NCBI GenBank assembly: GCA_034509755.1
Contig: CM067541.1
Span: forward strand, 484,001 to 548,000
DNA: 64,000 bases
Source: Anisodus tanguticus
Taxonomy: Eukaryota; Streptophyta; Magnoliopsida; Solanales; Solanaceae
Direction of reading: 5' to 3'
Below the pieces are notes generated by a model. It ran no database searches and was not told where the DNA came from. It saw only the letters and a list, made by a program, of their open reading frames with translations. This document shows positions 11,641-23,039 of the stretch, in pieces; position 1 is the stretch's first letter, and each line of letters starts with the position of its first letter. The translations under genes were made by a program, and so were the position numbers.

Positions 11641-13560
11641 ATTATATGGGGTCAAATGTGAAAGTATATTTGTGTCTTAGAGACAATCTGTATTAGGACA
11701 AATGTACTTTATACACATTCGTATTATTATTAATGAAGATTAATATTTTGGCATTTGCAATTATTAAATTATTAATTGATTGTTTATAATATTCTATAAT
11801 ATGCAATCCTGAAGGTTACGCTGTTATTAATAGTGTGAGATATTAATATTATAACGTAACTCTTAAAATAGCCTCGACTAATGATCATCGAGAATGAGAT
11901 ATCGATGATATGTGATAAGTCGACATGTGGTTTGCATCACATCCTTAGAGGATGTAGTATGTCTCACCTGCTACGAGTAATGGCTACTCGTGATGGACAC
12001 ATGGATACTTTGGAAGTATTGGTATACCCTGTTGATATATTGTTTGTTATATTTGTCTAAAGTATGATCAGCGTGTGGGAGATAGAAGTCCTTAGACTTG
12101 AGGTCAATACGCACCTTGTCTACAAAGTAATGTACTTTGATCCTGTCCTAAGCTCAAATGCCTTATAGGTTGAGATACGGCTTGTATTGGGTACATTACA
12201 ATGTGGATTAAAAGTGGTAGTTGAGCCAAGATTAGGATTCATTCCTCGAATGTATGTTCGAGAGAACACTCAGATTCTCAGTGATATTAGGTTGACTAAG
12301 TCGTTGGCCAACGCAATAGACATATTTAGAATATGGTCTAGTTGTCGAATAATATAGATGAGATACAATTATTAAGCCATTTGGATATACACTTGACAAA
12401 TCCTAAGCTTGATCGGGTGTGACGTGAATGAAAGGATTTTATCTTACCACATAGTGGTTAAGCTTACTGGAGTCATGTAAACGTACTTCACATATTGAGT
12501 TCGACTTGCGGCGCCATCTAGGAGTTCCACGTAGACCTTAATTTGATTAATGTTGATATGTGAAGGCATGTAGGGTCACACTATGTCGATTGTCCTTTCA
12601 ATCTAAGGATGTATTGAGAGAGTATTAAATATTTGATTTAGAATCGAGATATTTAAATGAATAATGATTATTTTAATTAAGTCAAAATTAGATTTTGAAT
12701 TTAATTAATAATGTGCAGAAAATAAATTGAGACAGTGCAGGAACACGTCAAGCGCCGCGGTGCCCATACCCTAGGGCCGCGGCGCTAATGACCTAATCTG
12801 TCTCGATACAAAAGGAGAGAGAAAAAGTCGAAAAGAAAGGGGGGAAGAAGTCTAGTGCTAGTTCTTACTAACACTTCTTTATCTAACTTTCATTTTTGAG
12901 TGCTTTCTTTGTTCTCTTATTTGGATTGAAAGAAAGAAAAAACTTCCCTTTCTTTCTCTTCTTTATTTTGGTTTTATCCCTTCGACGAATTTCGGCTATG
13001 ACCAATGCCCCACTAGCTAAATAGGCGTAAGAAAAAGCTACCTGAAAAAAAAGCAAGGTGCACCTTGAATTGAACTCGACGAATTGCGTTTTGCCAGAGA
13101 GATTTTTTGTGAAAGATTCTCCATTGGTTATTCAAAAATAGAAAGAATATAAATAAAGGCGCATACGCGGGTTTTGAGCCAGGTCCAAGGTCAAACCCTA
13201 AACCGGTTTGACCTAATTTTCACATATAAACACAGACATTCTTTTCATTATTCATATACCAATTTTCAGATTATCATTCTAAGCCTTAGAGACTTAGAAT
13301 TAAAATAATCTAGAGACTTAGAATTAAAATAATCTCTCAAAACTCTGCCGGATTTCCTAGCTTTCCGAAAGAGAAATCTATTGAAGCTTGGAGCTTGCAA
13401 TCGAAAGGGCAGTCGCGTGTCAACCCTTTAGTAAAGATTTCAGATAACATAACATGTACGTCTTTATGCTTTATATTACATTTGATTGTCATATAACCAT
13501 ACCAGAATAAATTATTAGGGTAAGTAAGAAAAAAAATTTAAACTTCCATTGTGCCTTACT
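11641..13560. repeat. Probable LTR-retrotransposon LTR or derivative
   Basis: About 1.9 kb of non-coding sequence that differs in texture from its AT-rich surroundings and reads like a long LTR, but matching copies are absent from the window, so this is inference. Landmarks: a perfect 9-bp GC inverted repeat GCGCCGCGG (12752-12760) / CCGCGGCGC (12777-12785), and a direct 24-bp duplication at 13287-13334. No ORF with a transposon domain was seen. The ends are approximate. Confidence 0.4.
13287..13334 (+). repeat. 24-bp direct tandem duplication
   Basis: Two identical units, tagagacttagaattaaaat followed by aatc, at 13287-13310 and 13311-13334. Confidence 0.95.
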
Positions 13561-13639
13561 TATGTGTTTTGAACCCAACAAAACCCTATAAAACGAACGA
13601 ACTGTATAAGATTGAATCTACAGCACATAATAGACAGGG

Positions 13640-13990
13640 GCAGAGCTGGCGAAGCGCGAGCGGAAAGGGTTTATCCGAACATTTTTTTATGAAAAATTAT
13701 ATATATATAAACATATGATACATGAGCAGAGCTAGAGGGGTTGGGAGGGAATTCATTTGAACCCCTTTCACCCGAAAATCACTATATAGAATATTAAATG
13801 TTTTTTTATGCATACTAACAGACAGAACAAAGCTAGAGGTAGGGGAATGAGTTAATTTAAACCCCTTTCGCCAGAAAATCAAGTATATATAGAATTCTAA
13901 ATTATTCTTATATATAGTAGACGATAGACGATAGACGATAGACGATAGACGATGAATCCTTCTGGTCAAAATCCTGACTCCAATGCTACT
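13640..13990. repeat. Degraded hAT-MITE cluster with a 7-bp microsatellite
   Basis: Two partial copies of the family at 4215-4397 are visible: gcagagctagaggggtt with gaacccctttcacccgaaaat, and acaaagctagaggtaggg with aacccctttcgccagaaaat. Between them and the right end, AGACGAT is repeated five times exactly (13919-13953). Confidence 0.6.
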
Positions 13991-16833
13991 AACAGATGTA
14001 TGATAGGGTTAAAAAGGATTCTATTATTGGCCCTTTTTGTTGATTGGCTAATTCCAATCTCAATTTGAAAAAATTATTATGCATTTAATTCCTATCCTCC
14101 AATATGTTGGGCAAACTAATCAAACTTTCTAGTACTTCTTTTTTTGTTAGAAAAACAAATCAAACTCAAGCTCTCTAGATGGTGTAAATGTCTTATGTGC
14201 ATATTATGAAGGACAACAACAACATCAAGAGTAGCTGAACACAAATCTTGGAACAACTGTACAAAAATGTAAAATGTTCTAATTCTTTTTTTTTATTTAT
14301 AAAAAATCCAGAATTTTTGCCATGGTACATAATAATATGTATGCAGAGTAATATATTAAAAAATAAAATTTAAAATCTTTACAACTAATAAATTTAAGAA
14401 TAAATTTGCTTAGTTGATGGCGAGTTTTATTTCTAATCAAATGACTTAGTGATCTTTGATATATATTTCACTTTAATTAACAAATACCATAACCATCTCC
14501 TATTATTGTTATTATTTGTACACATTTTATCTCCTTTTGTAACCTATATAACTAAATAATAATGGGGTCTAAATACATAAGTAATACCTAAAATATAGAG
14601 TTTGAGACATCAATGACCTCTTTTTTCAGTCATACATTAAACTATCTGATTAATTGCGGATATAAACATATTTTGTAAGTTCAATTGGATCAGTCATTTT
14701 CGAGTTTCAACTTAAATTCATTTACTTTAGATTCTATATTCAGTTCTATTTACAATATGTAAGATTTATTTTGATGATAGAAGACATCCACTTTTAAATT
14801 TATAGGTTAGAGTTTTAAGTCTTTTGCAGGTTGAGTGGGAATACTACTGATCTTTCTTTTTATAAATATTTTAAACTATTAATATGATATCTTATCAGAT
14901 CAATTTTCATTCATTCTTTAATGGAATAGGAAACTGTCAGAGCTGCGGCTATCAAGAATGGGCGGTAGCCTATGACTAAAAATATCGATTATATGTGAAT
15001 GATCAGGATCGGAATGTCAATCGACGAGATCATGAGCGATATCATAGTACGATATGCGGATTTACAGGAATTCAGTAATTTTTATATAGATCTTATAATT
15101 ATAGTAAGATATTTATTGAATATCTCTAAATCTGACTGTGACCTCAAATATTGTTATATATTAGTTTGAGATTGTCGTTCTATAAATTTATAAACTCCAA
15201 ATATTGGATCGGTCTTTGATAAATTTTCAGCGAACTAATAACCCTTTGGATTCAAACAATAATCCAATAAACTATTCAAGTCACATAACACTTTTTTTTG
15301 TGCGCCTCGTAAATTTAACTAGTGTTAATTAACATGCCAAATAAAGACAAAACCACAAGGAATTAATTAAAAAAAAATAGCTTACTTCCAACTCTAATCT
15401 CCGATACCTTTATATACTTTAATAGATTACCAAATCTACCTTGTAATTAATGGTCTAACAAGTGTTTAATTTATTCAACGCAGATTGATTAAATATTAAG
15501 TAAATATGAATATTTTATTTAAGCCTATCATACAGCATACACCTGTGTACTTGGTGGCCTAGAGAGATCACTTTTAAAAATAAAAGGTCTACTTCTTTTT
15601 TATTTATTTTTAAAAAGGTATCTTTATATTCTAGTATGCTAATTATTCTAATCACCTTAAACCCGAGTATAGCATTTTGGATGCAACATTGATTCTTGCA
15701 ATTTTTTTGTAAGTACTCCGGTAAACTAAAACTCTATATTTTATTTGGATAAATTACTTAATTTCGTAATTTTTTTTGTTTCTACATTCAGGGTATTTTA
15801 AAAAAAAAAGTTTAAATAAAAAACTTTTATACCTTGAGAGTACAAAACCTAAAAGTCTTTTTTGCCGTATACATTAGATTTTCCTTCTAAATGAATTTCT
15901 GTTAAATTTTATTTGTAGTTTTCAACAGCTTTTCTATTAAAATATCTTAATTTGTTAATTCTTTCAACTTCATTCAATCAAAACAATTTTCCTAAAATTA
16001 CAAGGATGTATTTCTCTCTTTCTTTTCCTATTTAAGGGCTAGGGGTCAACTAAAATGTGGTCCAAAAATTGTGCATAGACAAAAGTGTTTAAATCATGAA
16101 TTATTATACAAATAATTTTTAAATGAAAATTGATAAACTAACTACTTTCCCTACCCCATTTTCTATATCATTATTTGAAGAATCAATTTTTTTTTCTTCA
16201 ATCACAATCTTTTATTGGTCATAAAAATTGTAATTTATAATAATTTGTATTTAGCTTCTGACTTTCTAAAGCTTATTTTAGAAAGTTAAAGAGATAGACA
16301 TTAGTTCACATCGATAATTAGAAGGATTGGGTCGTATCTTGTCATTTAAATACAATAATTCTTATTGAGACAAAAAGAAACTTGGCTTTTGTTTAAAAAA
16401 TACAAAAAATTATGAAATCAACTTTCATGAAAAAATTTCAACCATTATTGAAAAACTTTATAAACGACTTTGGTTGAAAAATATGTTCAAACATAATTGT
16501 TTTCAAATTTTGAAAAAAAAAGCCTCCCCAAATTTATTTAATTGCTCATCTTGTGTTCAATAACTCATTGGAGCCTGGTTTAGTTAAGATTTTCACCATA
16601 TAAGGCATATTAAAGAAGGAAACATTCCCCGCTAGATATTTTTTTATTACCTCTGAAGTATATGATATAGTGGATGAGACTGTTGCTCCCTTAATCAGAT
16701 GTGTCGGCTTTGCGGCTTGAGCATGGAAAATTCATAGTGGGGAGCGCTTTCCCCAAACAGGTCCTATGCGACGTGAATACAAATTAATTGGGCTTCAAAA
16801 CGGACATCGAACACCGGGTTGCGAACAAAAAAA
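13991..16833. other. Gene-free AT-rich spacer
   Basis: About 2.8 kb without any supported coding region, RNA gene or element with clear ends. A slightly more complex stretch at 14935-15230 (agctgcggctatcaagaatg onward) could be an old repeat, but no partner copy was found in the window. Confidence 0.45.
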
Positions 16834-17505
16834 GGGCATTTCGCACGATTGCTCCTATTGTAGGATGGTCTTTAATTTTCGCTCTTCGCTTAAAAAATAA
16901 CTGAAAATACCCTTGGTGTTGTGGGTTCGAATCTCAATAGAGTCAAAAAGAAGAAAAAAACTCGCAAGACAAAATTTCATTAGAAAATATATCTATTCTA
17001 TCAAAGTTGTATAGAAATTATGTTTTAAGGGGCATAGTTTCTATATAATTATGCCTCAGAAAATACCTCTAAGGTTGTGGGTTCGAATCCCAACAGAGTC
17101 AAAAAGAAAAAAAAAATCTCAAGGCAAGATCTCATATAAATTATGTATATTCGGCAAAAGTTGTATAGAGATTATGTCTTAAAGGACATAGTTACATGAA
17201 GGTAAAGTTTTGTTGAAAATTAAGATTATGCTTTGTTCGGATAGTTACATAGAAATTATGCTCATATTTCTATATAACTTTGACCGAATAGACATAATTT
17301 CTATAAAAAATTTGTTTTGCGGTTTTTTTTTGCTTATGATGGGATTCGAACTCAGAATCTCTTATTCAGTAGATCCGCGAATAAATGGTATTTTTGCCCA
17401 TAAATTTTTATTAAATGAGAAGTAGGAACAAAAATTAAAGACAAACGAATTCAGGAGCAAAAAATAAAGACAAGCCCGTATGAAAGGCAATCCAATCCGC
17501 ACAAT
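16834..17505. repeat. Long foldback element, copy 1
   Basis: The left arm (tggtctttaattttcgctc, ~16865) and the right arm (acaaaaattaaagacaaac, then gcaatccaatcc at ~17490) are inverted relatives, as in the copy at 26016-26555. The interior has repeated words such as gttgtgggttcgaatc (twice) and short variants of tagaaattatgtcttaaggg. No ORF. The ggttcgaatc words mimic a pol III B box but no tRNA fold is present. Confidence 0.6.
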
Positions 17506-18267
17506 TTTTTGACAATGAAAAGATATTTTTTCGCTTATAAAATTTAAACCCAAAATTTCTAATTAGACCGGGAGGAATCCTATTTATTTCAAGCCCCCAT
17601 ATTATTATAAATGCATAAGGTTATAGTAATTATTTAATATGGTAAAAGCAAATATAATAAATACTCATCATATCATATATAGTGCTAAAAATAGATAGAA
17701 TAAACAAAATAGAACACCCAGATCTCTCTGTTGCTGCACTTCTCAGTGGCTCTGCACTTTCCCCCCTACTGCCACCCAATCCCCCACTCCACCCCATAAA
17801 ACCACCACCAGAGTATATTTCTTCTTCCTCCAACTGCCACCACCATATCCATTTTCTTGGTACCTTTCTTTAAAGATTTTTTTTCCAGTATATTGCTTTT
17901 AGTGTACACTGTTTTTTTGCTGTTGGTATTTACTTGTCCCAAAGTATCTCTTTATATGTAGTGTGGCTAATTTCATTTTCAATCTTGTCTTCTCCTCACA
18001 CACTTAACTAGTTCTTTTTCTGTTGCTTTTATAGCTCACTTTTAATTCTTACCTATCACTTGTATCAGAAAAAATATACAAGTTGTATGCATAAGCATAC
18101 ATGTTCTCGATTCTTGAAATTCAGCCCACAGTTGTTTTTTGTAGTTTTCTATGTGAATTGTTTTAGCTTTTTGGGGTTTCTGTTCATGAAATTTGAGCTT
18201 TGGAAAGTCTACTTTTTGTTTGTAAAAAAGACTGAAAGAACATTTCAATTTTGAGAATTTTGAGGTT
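17506..18267. promoter_or_regulatory. Upstream region and probable leader of the bHLH gene
   Basis: No other gene is supported here. From about 17700 the plus strand becomes pyrimidine- and C-rich (ccaccaccagagtatatttc, cttcttcctccaactgccac), typical of a plant 5' leader, so transcription may start near 17690-17720. The start site itself is not visible; this is inference. Confidence 0.35.
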
Positions 18268-18280
18268 TTCATTGTTGGAT

Positions 18281-18413
18281 CTTTTGAGCCGAGGGTCTAT
18301 CAGGAAACAACCTCTCTCCCCCCCCCCCCCCCCCCCCCCCCCCACAAAGGTATGAGACATCCTACCCTGACCCCACTTGTGGGATTACACTGGGTATGTT
18401 GTTGTTCTTGTTG
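18281..18413 (+). mobile_element. TS-type SINE with 13-bp target duplication
   Basis: The body runs from cttttgagccgagggtctat to a TTG-type tail (gttgttcttgttg). It is flanked by TTCATTGTTGGAT at 18268-18280 and 18414-18426, an exact direct repeat, so it integrated as a short (5'-truncated) copy by target-primed retrotransposition. The usual mixed C/G segment is replaced by a 26-C run (18318-18343). It lies about 0.5 kb upstream of the bHLH start codon. Confidence 0.87.
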
Positions 18414-18632
18414 TTCATTGTTGGATGGAATTGAGAATGGTTGGTGTTTGTTGTATACAGAAGCAGATTCAAGATTTAAAGTTGGTAGGTAGCACTTTAT
18501 ATCTACACATTGTTATAAAGTTTTTGTTTAATTTATATGTATGCATATTTGGTATCCAAGGCTGTGGATCTGAGCTCATTTTGTTCTTTTTTCTTTAATT
18601 TTCCTAATAAAAAAGCATTCATTTAGGTATGT

Positions 18633-18898
18633 GAAGGGAGATTTCGTAAATGGAGCGACATGGATAGTGAGGATTCAGATAGCTGACACCAATTTGCTTG
18701 TGATTGAGGCATAGTAGTAGTACTAGTAGTTGTTTCTCTGATAAAAGAGAATTCTGTTGGGTAATTGAAGGGAGAAATCTTAAATGGAGCAACATGGATA
18801 GTGAGGATTCAGATAGCTGACACCAATTTGTTTGCGACCGAGGCATAGTAGTAGTGTTAGTTGTTTTTTCTGATAAAGGAGAATTCTTTTGGGTATTT
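18633..18898 (+). repeat. Tandem duplication in the bHLH leader with repeated short uORFs
   Basis: Unit 1 (18633-18766) and unit 2 (18767-18898) are ~133 bp near-identical direct repeats (shared gtgaggattcagatagctga and caccaattt). A third boundary motif, gaagggaga, sits just before the bHLH ATG. Each unit holds two small upstream ORFs: MERHG (18650-18667) or MEQHG (18784-18801), and an overlapping-region 8-codon MDSEDSDS starting at 18660 and 18794. Whether they are translated depends on the transcription start. Confidence 0.85.
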
Positions 18899-18912
18899 GA
18901 AGGGAGAAAATT

Positions 18913-21601
18913 ATGGATCATAGAAGTAATCAGCAGCAACAAATGACTTCTGGTTTAACTCGATATCGATCTGCGCCAAGTTGTTATTTTTCAAGCATAT
19001 TGAGTAGTAATAATAATCCAGCTGGTGTTGGTGGTGGAAATTGTGGTTATGCAAGAGATGATTTTGATCAGTTGCTCAATCCTCGCGCTTCGGATACTGG
19101 TATAAAGCAAGTTTTTGATAGATTTGTAGCTAATATTGGTCCCCAAGATTCGAATCCGAATGGCCTAATTGGTGATAATACTCAGCAAATTCAGCAAAAT
19201 CCCATGAGCAATATGAAACAAGAACATGAAGCTCAGCAACCACAGAAGAATTCACTGTTTATTGCACCGGTGAAACAAGAAATTATTCAGCAGAATAGTG
19301 ATTATTCTTTGGCTTCACAGATGAATTATCAAACGCAAGCTCAGCAAAATCACAATTCAACAGACTTTACTTCAGGAATGGATAATTTTTCCAGATATTT
19401 AGGTTCAGTAGATTCGAATCGTTTGAACCAGACGAAAATGGATGGTGGATTTGGTGCTGGCAGTAGTAATTCCAATCTTACTCGTTATAACAGTTCGCCT
19501 GCTGGATTCTTTGCACAAGTTAATATTGAAAATGGTATGCATTGTCTTGGTTAAACTGATTTTTCTTATTATCTTGACTCGTGAGCTAAATGTCGATAAA
19601 GGGGATGTTATTTAGATTTCTGTGAAGATTCCTTTTAAGCTCGTTTATTTGTGTAAATGTTTATTTTGAATCTTGCATTTTGTGGACTGAGCTAAGATTC
19701 TACTTTTATTAAGCTACGCTTCTCAGTTATAATTCGAATTTTCCTAGAAAATACACTTACATGCATATGCATACATATCATAGTCATTAGACATAGCAAA
19801 ATTAGTTTTAGAAAAGAAAAGAGGCTCATTAACTGTTTGGTGCAGATGAAAATCTAATTGATAGTAATATCATATCTATGCAAGTCTTTCCTTATAGACA
19901 TTTGTAGCTATTAGCGAGGAGAACAACATAGATTATCAATTTGATGAGATTTTTTTTTGAACAAATTATACGTAAAGGAAGAAGAAAAGTAATTTCTTTT
20001 TTAAATGTGAGAAACTCTTTCAACTAAAAGGGACAAAAGTAAGTAATTTTGTGCTCGTTTTATTTGTTTTGATCCAATATTGGAGTTTTTAGTTTGTTAC
20101 TAAAACTCTTTCAGCAACTGACAGAATATGGTGCATTGAGAGGCATAGGGAGTTATGGAGCTGGTAGTAATCAAATGGCTCTCCCGTCCGGACAACCTCA
20201 TTCTTCGGGGCTATTAGCTCCAATCTCCGAATTTGGAGCTAAAAGCATCGAAGAAAGCAGACAAGGCGATGAAAGTTTTGGTAAAGGCCATAAAAATGAC
20301 GAGAGTTACATGGCAGGTTTCCCCATGACAACTTGGGATGATTCACAAATTTTGACTGATGATTTCCTACAAGTACCAGACGATGATGAGGCCGGGCCAT
20401 TCTCCAATGTAAATGCACCTGATAATCAGGTACAATCAAGCCTCTCTATAACAACGTCGTCTGTTCAGACATTTTTTGGCTGCTATTGCAAAATATTGTT
20501 ATAGCACATATGATATAACATAACATGAAAATGCGTTCGAGAAAAAAGTTGGTCATTATAGTAAAATGTTGTTATAGAGGATGAATCTTATAGAGAGGTC
20601 TGACTTTACTTTTCTTAATCACATTCGTCGTTCTTTTACCACCTGTATAGAAACGAAACAGTCTAAATTTTGCGTATTCATATGGACTACCTAATTAGTT
20701 TGGGATTGAGTAGAAGTCGTGGTGATTGTTGTTGTTATTGACGCTGTGTTTACTCCTGGTTAATCTCATGCGTACATGGTTTTGGTTATTAGAGTAGTGA
20801 AGGTCGAGCTCGCCCTCCCACTCTGTTTTCTCATTTGAGTTTACCTCAAACCTCAGCGGAGTTATCCGCCATGGAGAAGCTATTGCAAGATTCAATACCT
20901 TGTAAAGTCAGAGCAAAGAGAGGTTGTGCCACTCATCCTCGTAGCATCGCCGAAAGGGTACACATCTCTTAAATTCAAATTCGGATCGTAAATCATGCAG
21001 CCTTTGGAGTTAAATCAAGTAATCCTTTTATTCCTGAAAGATAGGTTAAGCAAGTACTGATTTAATTGTTACTAATCTTAGGTAAGAAGAACACGAATAA
21101 GCGAAAGAATGAGGAAGCTGCAAGAGCTTGTCCCCAATATGGACAAGGTAATCTTAACTTACAGTTTTTCTCAAAATATGATGTTGCTCGGACTCTTCAA
21201 AAATGCCGACAGATGCGTGTCTGATCCTCCAAAAGTAGTGCGTTTTTGGAGGATCCGACACGGGTGCAGCAACATTTTTGGAGAGTCCTAGCAACATAGA
21301 TTATATGATACAGTTGAAATTTAGCTTCTCTTAATCTTTCTTTTACTTTTTTTCCTATTCCAATTTCGTTGCAGCAAACAAACACGGCAGATATGTTGGA
21401 CTTTGCAGCTGACTACATTAAAGAACTAGAGACACAAGTCAAGGTAATATCCCAAAAGAGGAAACACAATGTTCAACACAAAAGGATTCCTTCCATTCAC
21501 ATTTCTCACTTCATCAACTAATATACAATGACTACATTTTCTTGAATTGTTTTCAGGCACTATCGGAAACGCGTTCAAAGTGTACGTGCTCGCATAAATA
21601 G
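18913..21601 (+). CDS. bHLH transcription factor, FBH/bHLH130-like group
   Basis: Six exons give 423 residues: 18913-19534, 20125-20429, 20793-20957, 21082-21147, 21375-21443, 21557-21601 (TAG); all junctions keep frame. Conserved blocks: GLTRYRSAPSCYFSSIL near residue 15, LTRYNSSPAGFFAQVNIEN joined by the exon 1-2 splice to EYGALRGIGSYGAGS, then PPTLFSHLSLPQTSAELSAM, and the basic-HLH region CATHPRSIAERVRRTRISER / MRKLQELVPNMDKQTNTADM near the C-terminus. The basic region has the H-E-R type contacts for E-box DNA. This layout belongs to the Arabidopsis bHLH122/128/130 and FBH subgroup, known for flowering-time (CONSTANS promoter) and stress/ABA roles; which role applies here is unknown. The middle is Gln/Asn-rich and probably disordered. 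Introns 2 and 4 carry MITEs. Confidence 0.93.
20436..20603. repeat. Short MITE in bHLH intron 2, next to the splice donor
   Basis: Left end tcaagcctctctataacaac, right end ttatagagaggtctga, which reads back as tcagacctctctataa. Same terminal motif as 9515-9845. The left end starts only six bases after the exon 2 donor GT (20430). Confidence 0.72.
21181..21297. repeat. Palindromic MITE in bHLH intron 4
   Basis: The element begins atgttgctcggactcttcaa and ends ttggagagtcctagcaacat, inverted repeats of one another, with an inner palindrome around ctcctccaaaa-type text (gatcctccaaaag / tttttggaggatc). About 117 bp, non-coding; a frequent type in nightshade genes. Similar words occur degraded at 57880-57945. 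Confidence 0.75.
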
Positions 21602-22031
21602 AAGAACACATTCAAAATGCTAAGGTAGGGAAACTGTTGTGCACATTCTAATGGGATAAAAAAGATTGACAATGGAAATAGCTAGCAGATAGGTGGATTC
21701 TCTTTGGCACTTGATAAAGAAGAGAATGGGTTGCCATTTTTTGGGGGCGTAAAAAGATAGATGCTGATTCATCTGATGTAATGTAACATAATAACATAAC
21801 TGTACATAAATTTCCATTGTCTATTTTTGTTGACCTGTTGTGTTCTGTGAAAGGAATAGAATGTTAGGACTTTATCAGCTTCTTTTGTGGACTACTTTTG
21901 TAAGAGGTTGTCAAGTCCTTTTATTTTGATGTGTAAAAGTTGTGTTGCCATTCAAAAGTCCAATAACTAATTTTTAGATAAAGGGAAGCACATCATCTTT
22001 AAACCTAGTAGACCTCTATGAATTTATCAAG

Positions 22032-22032
<1 letters not shown>

Positions 22033-22075
<43 letters not shown>
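22033..22075. repeat. (TA)n microsatellite
   Basis: About 21 uninterrupted TA dinucleotides; likely polymorphic. Confidence 0.95.
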
Positions 22076-22078
<3 letters not shown>

Positions 22079-22460
22079 ATTACTTCATAGATTGTCTCAG
22101 TTTATTACTTCATTGATTGTTTGACGAAGTTTCCAAAATTTGTTTATTTTGAAAAGTGATTTTTTTATAGAAGTATTTTTTGAAAAAGTATTTTTTGAAA
22201 AAGTACTTTTAGACAGTAGCAACTTTTATTAGGCTAATCAACTTGAAAAATAGTTTTACCAATATTAGAGCAATAATTTGTGCTAGGTCAAGCTTTCATA
22301 TAGTGCTTCTAGGGAGAAACATTTTTTTAGCGGCAAGTACTACTAAAAAGTACTTATTTCCCCCCTAAAAATTTGGCTAGACACCTTAATTTTCTAAAAT
22401 AAGCATTTATGGCTTCTCATAGGCATGTCCATACATGCTATTAATCATGGTAAATTCATA

Positions 22461-22722
22461 ATCCCTCTGTTTTATAATAAGTGGTGTTTTTAGTTTATGT
22501 ACACTCCTTAAAAAATTGCTCACTCCTAGAAAATTACGAGTGTTTTACTAACTGATTTCTAATTAATGTCTAGAAAAGAAAATCTACTTAATGATTCTTG
22601 ATTATGTAAATAAGGATAATTTTGAAATGATAAGGTAAATTTCTACTTCGAAATCCTAAATCACCACTTGTTCTGAAACAAAATGAAAAGTCTAAAACAC
22701 CACTTATTATGGAACCGAAGGA
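22461..22722. repeat. MITE with long terminal inverted repeats
   Basis: Left end tccctctgttttataataag then tggtgtttttag; right end ctaaaacaccacttattatg then gaaccgaagga. These are inverted copies about 30 bp long. Target duplication not certain; Tc1/mariner-like by its end sequence. Confidence 0.75.
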
Positions 22723-23039
22723 ATATGATTTAACATGGTTCTTTCAGCTTTTGCTGCTACTCAAAAATACTTATTTTTTCTTAAAAGTTTGGTCAAACAC
22801 AACTCTCTAAAATAAGTGTATTTGAGAAGCTTGACTAATCATGCTATTAATCATGGTAAGTTAATATGGTCTTTAATTCTTCTCTTTTTTAATGGTGTAA
22901 TGACTACAATTCAATTAGCAATATTTATGAGTAGTTGGCTCATAAGTGTGGGTTACAACAATTGCAGGGAACATGAAGTAAGTAAATATTACAATTGCTA
23001 GAAAGGATAAATTAAAGATTACAATAAAACTGGAAATCA

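Larger units (their letters stand above)
21602..23039. other. 3' flank of bHLH gene and spacer
   Basis: No supported gene. It contains the bHLH 3' untranslated region, a (TA)n microsatellite at 22033-22075, and a MITE at 22461-22722. The remainder has decayed repeat-like words (aaaagtactttt, aagtacttattt) without clear ends. Confidence 0.5.

Noticed and set aside
13919..13953. Short regularly repeated AGACGAT units considered as a CRISPR-like or satellite array
   Set aside because: Five contiguous 7-bp copies without spacers: a microsatellite in plant DNA.
16925..17095. ggttcgaatcc-like words (also at 26410) suggesting tRNA genes
   Set aside because: Only the B-box/T-loop word is present; no acceptor stem, anticodon arm or A box could be placed, and both lie in foldback repeats.
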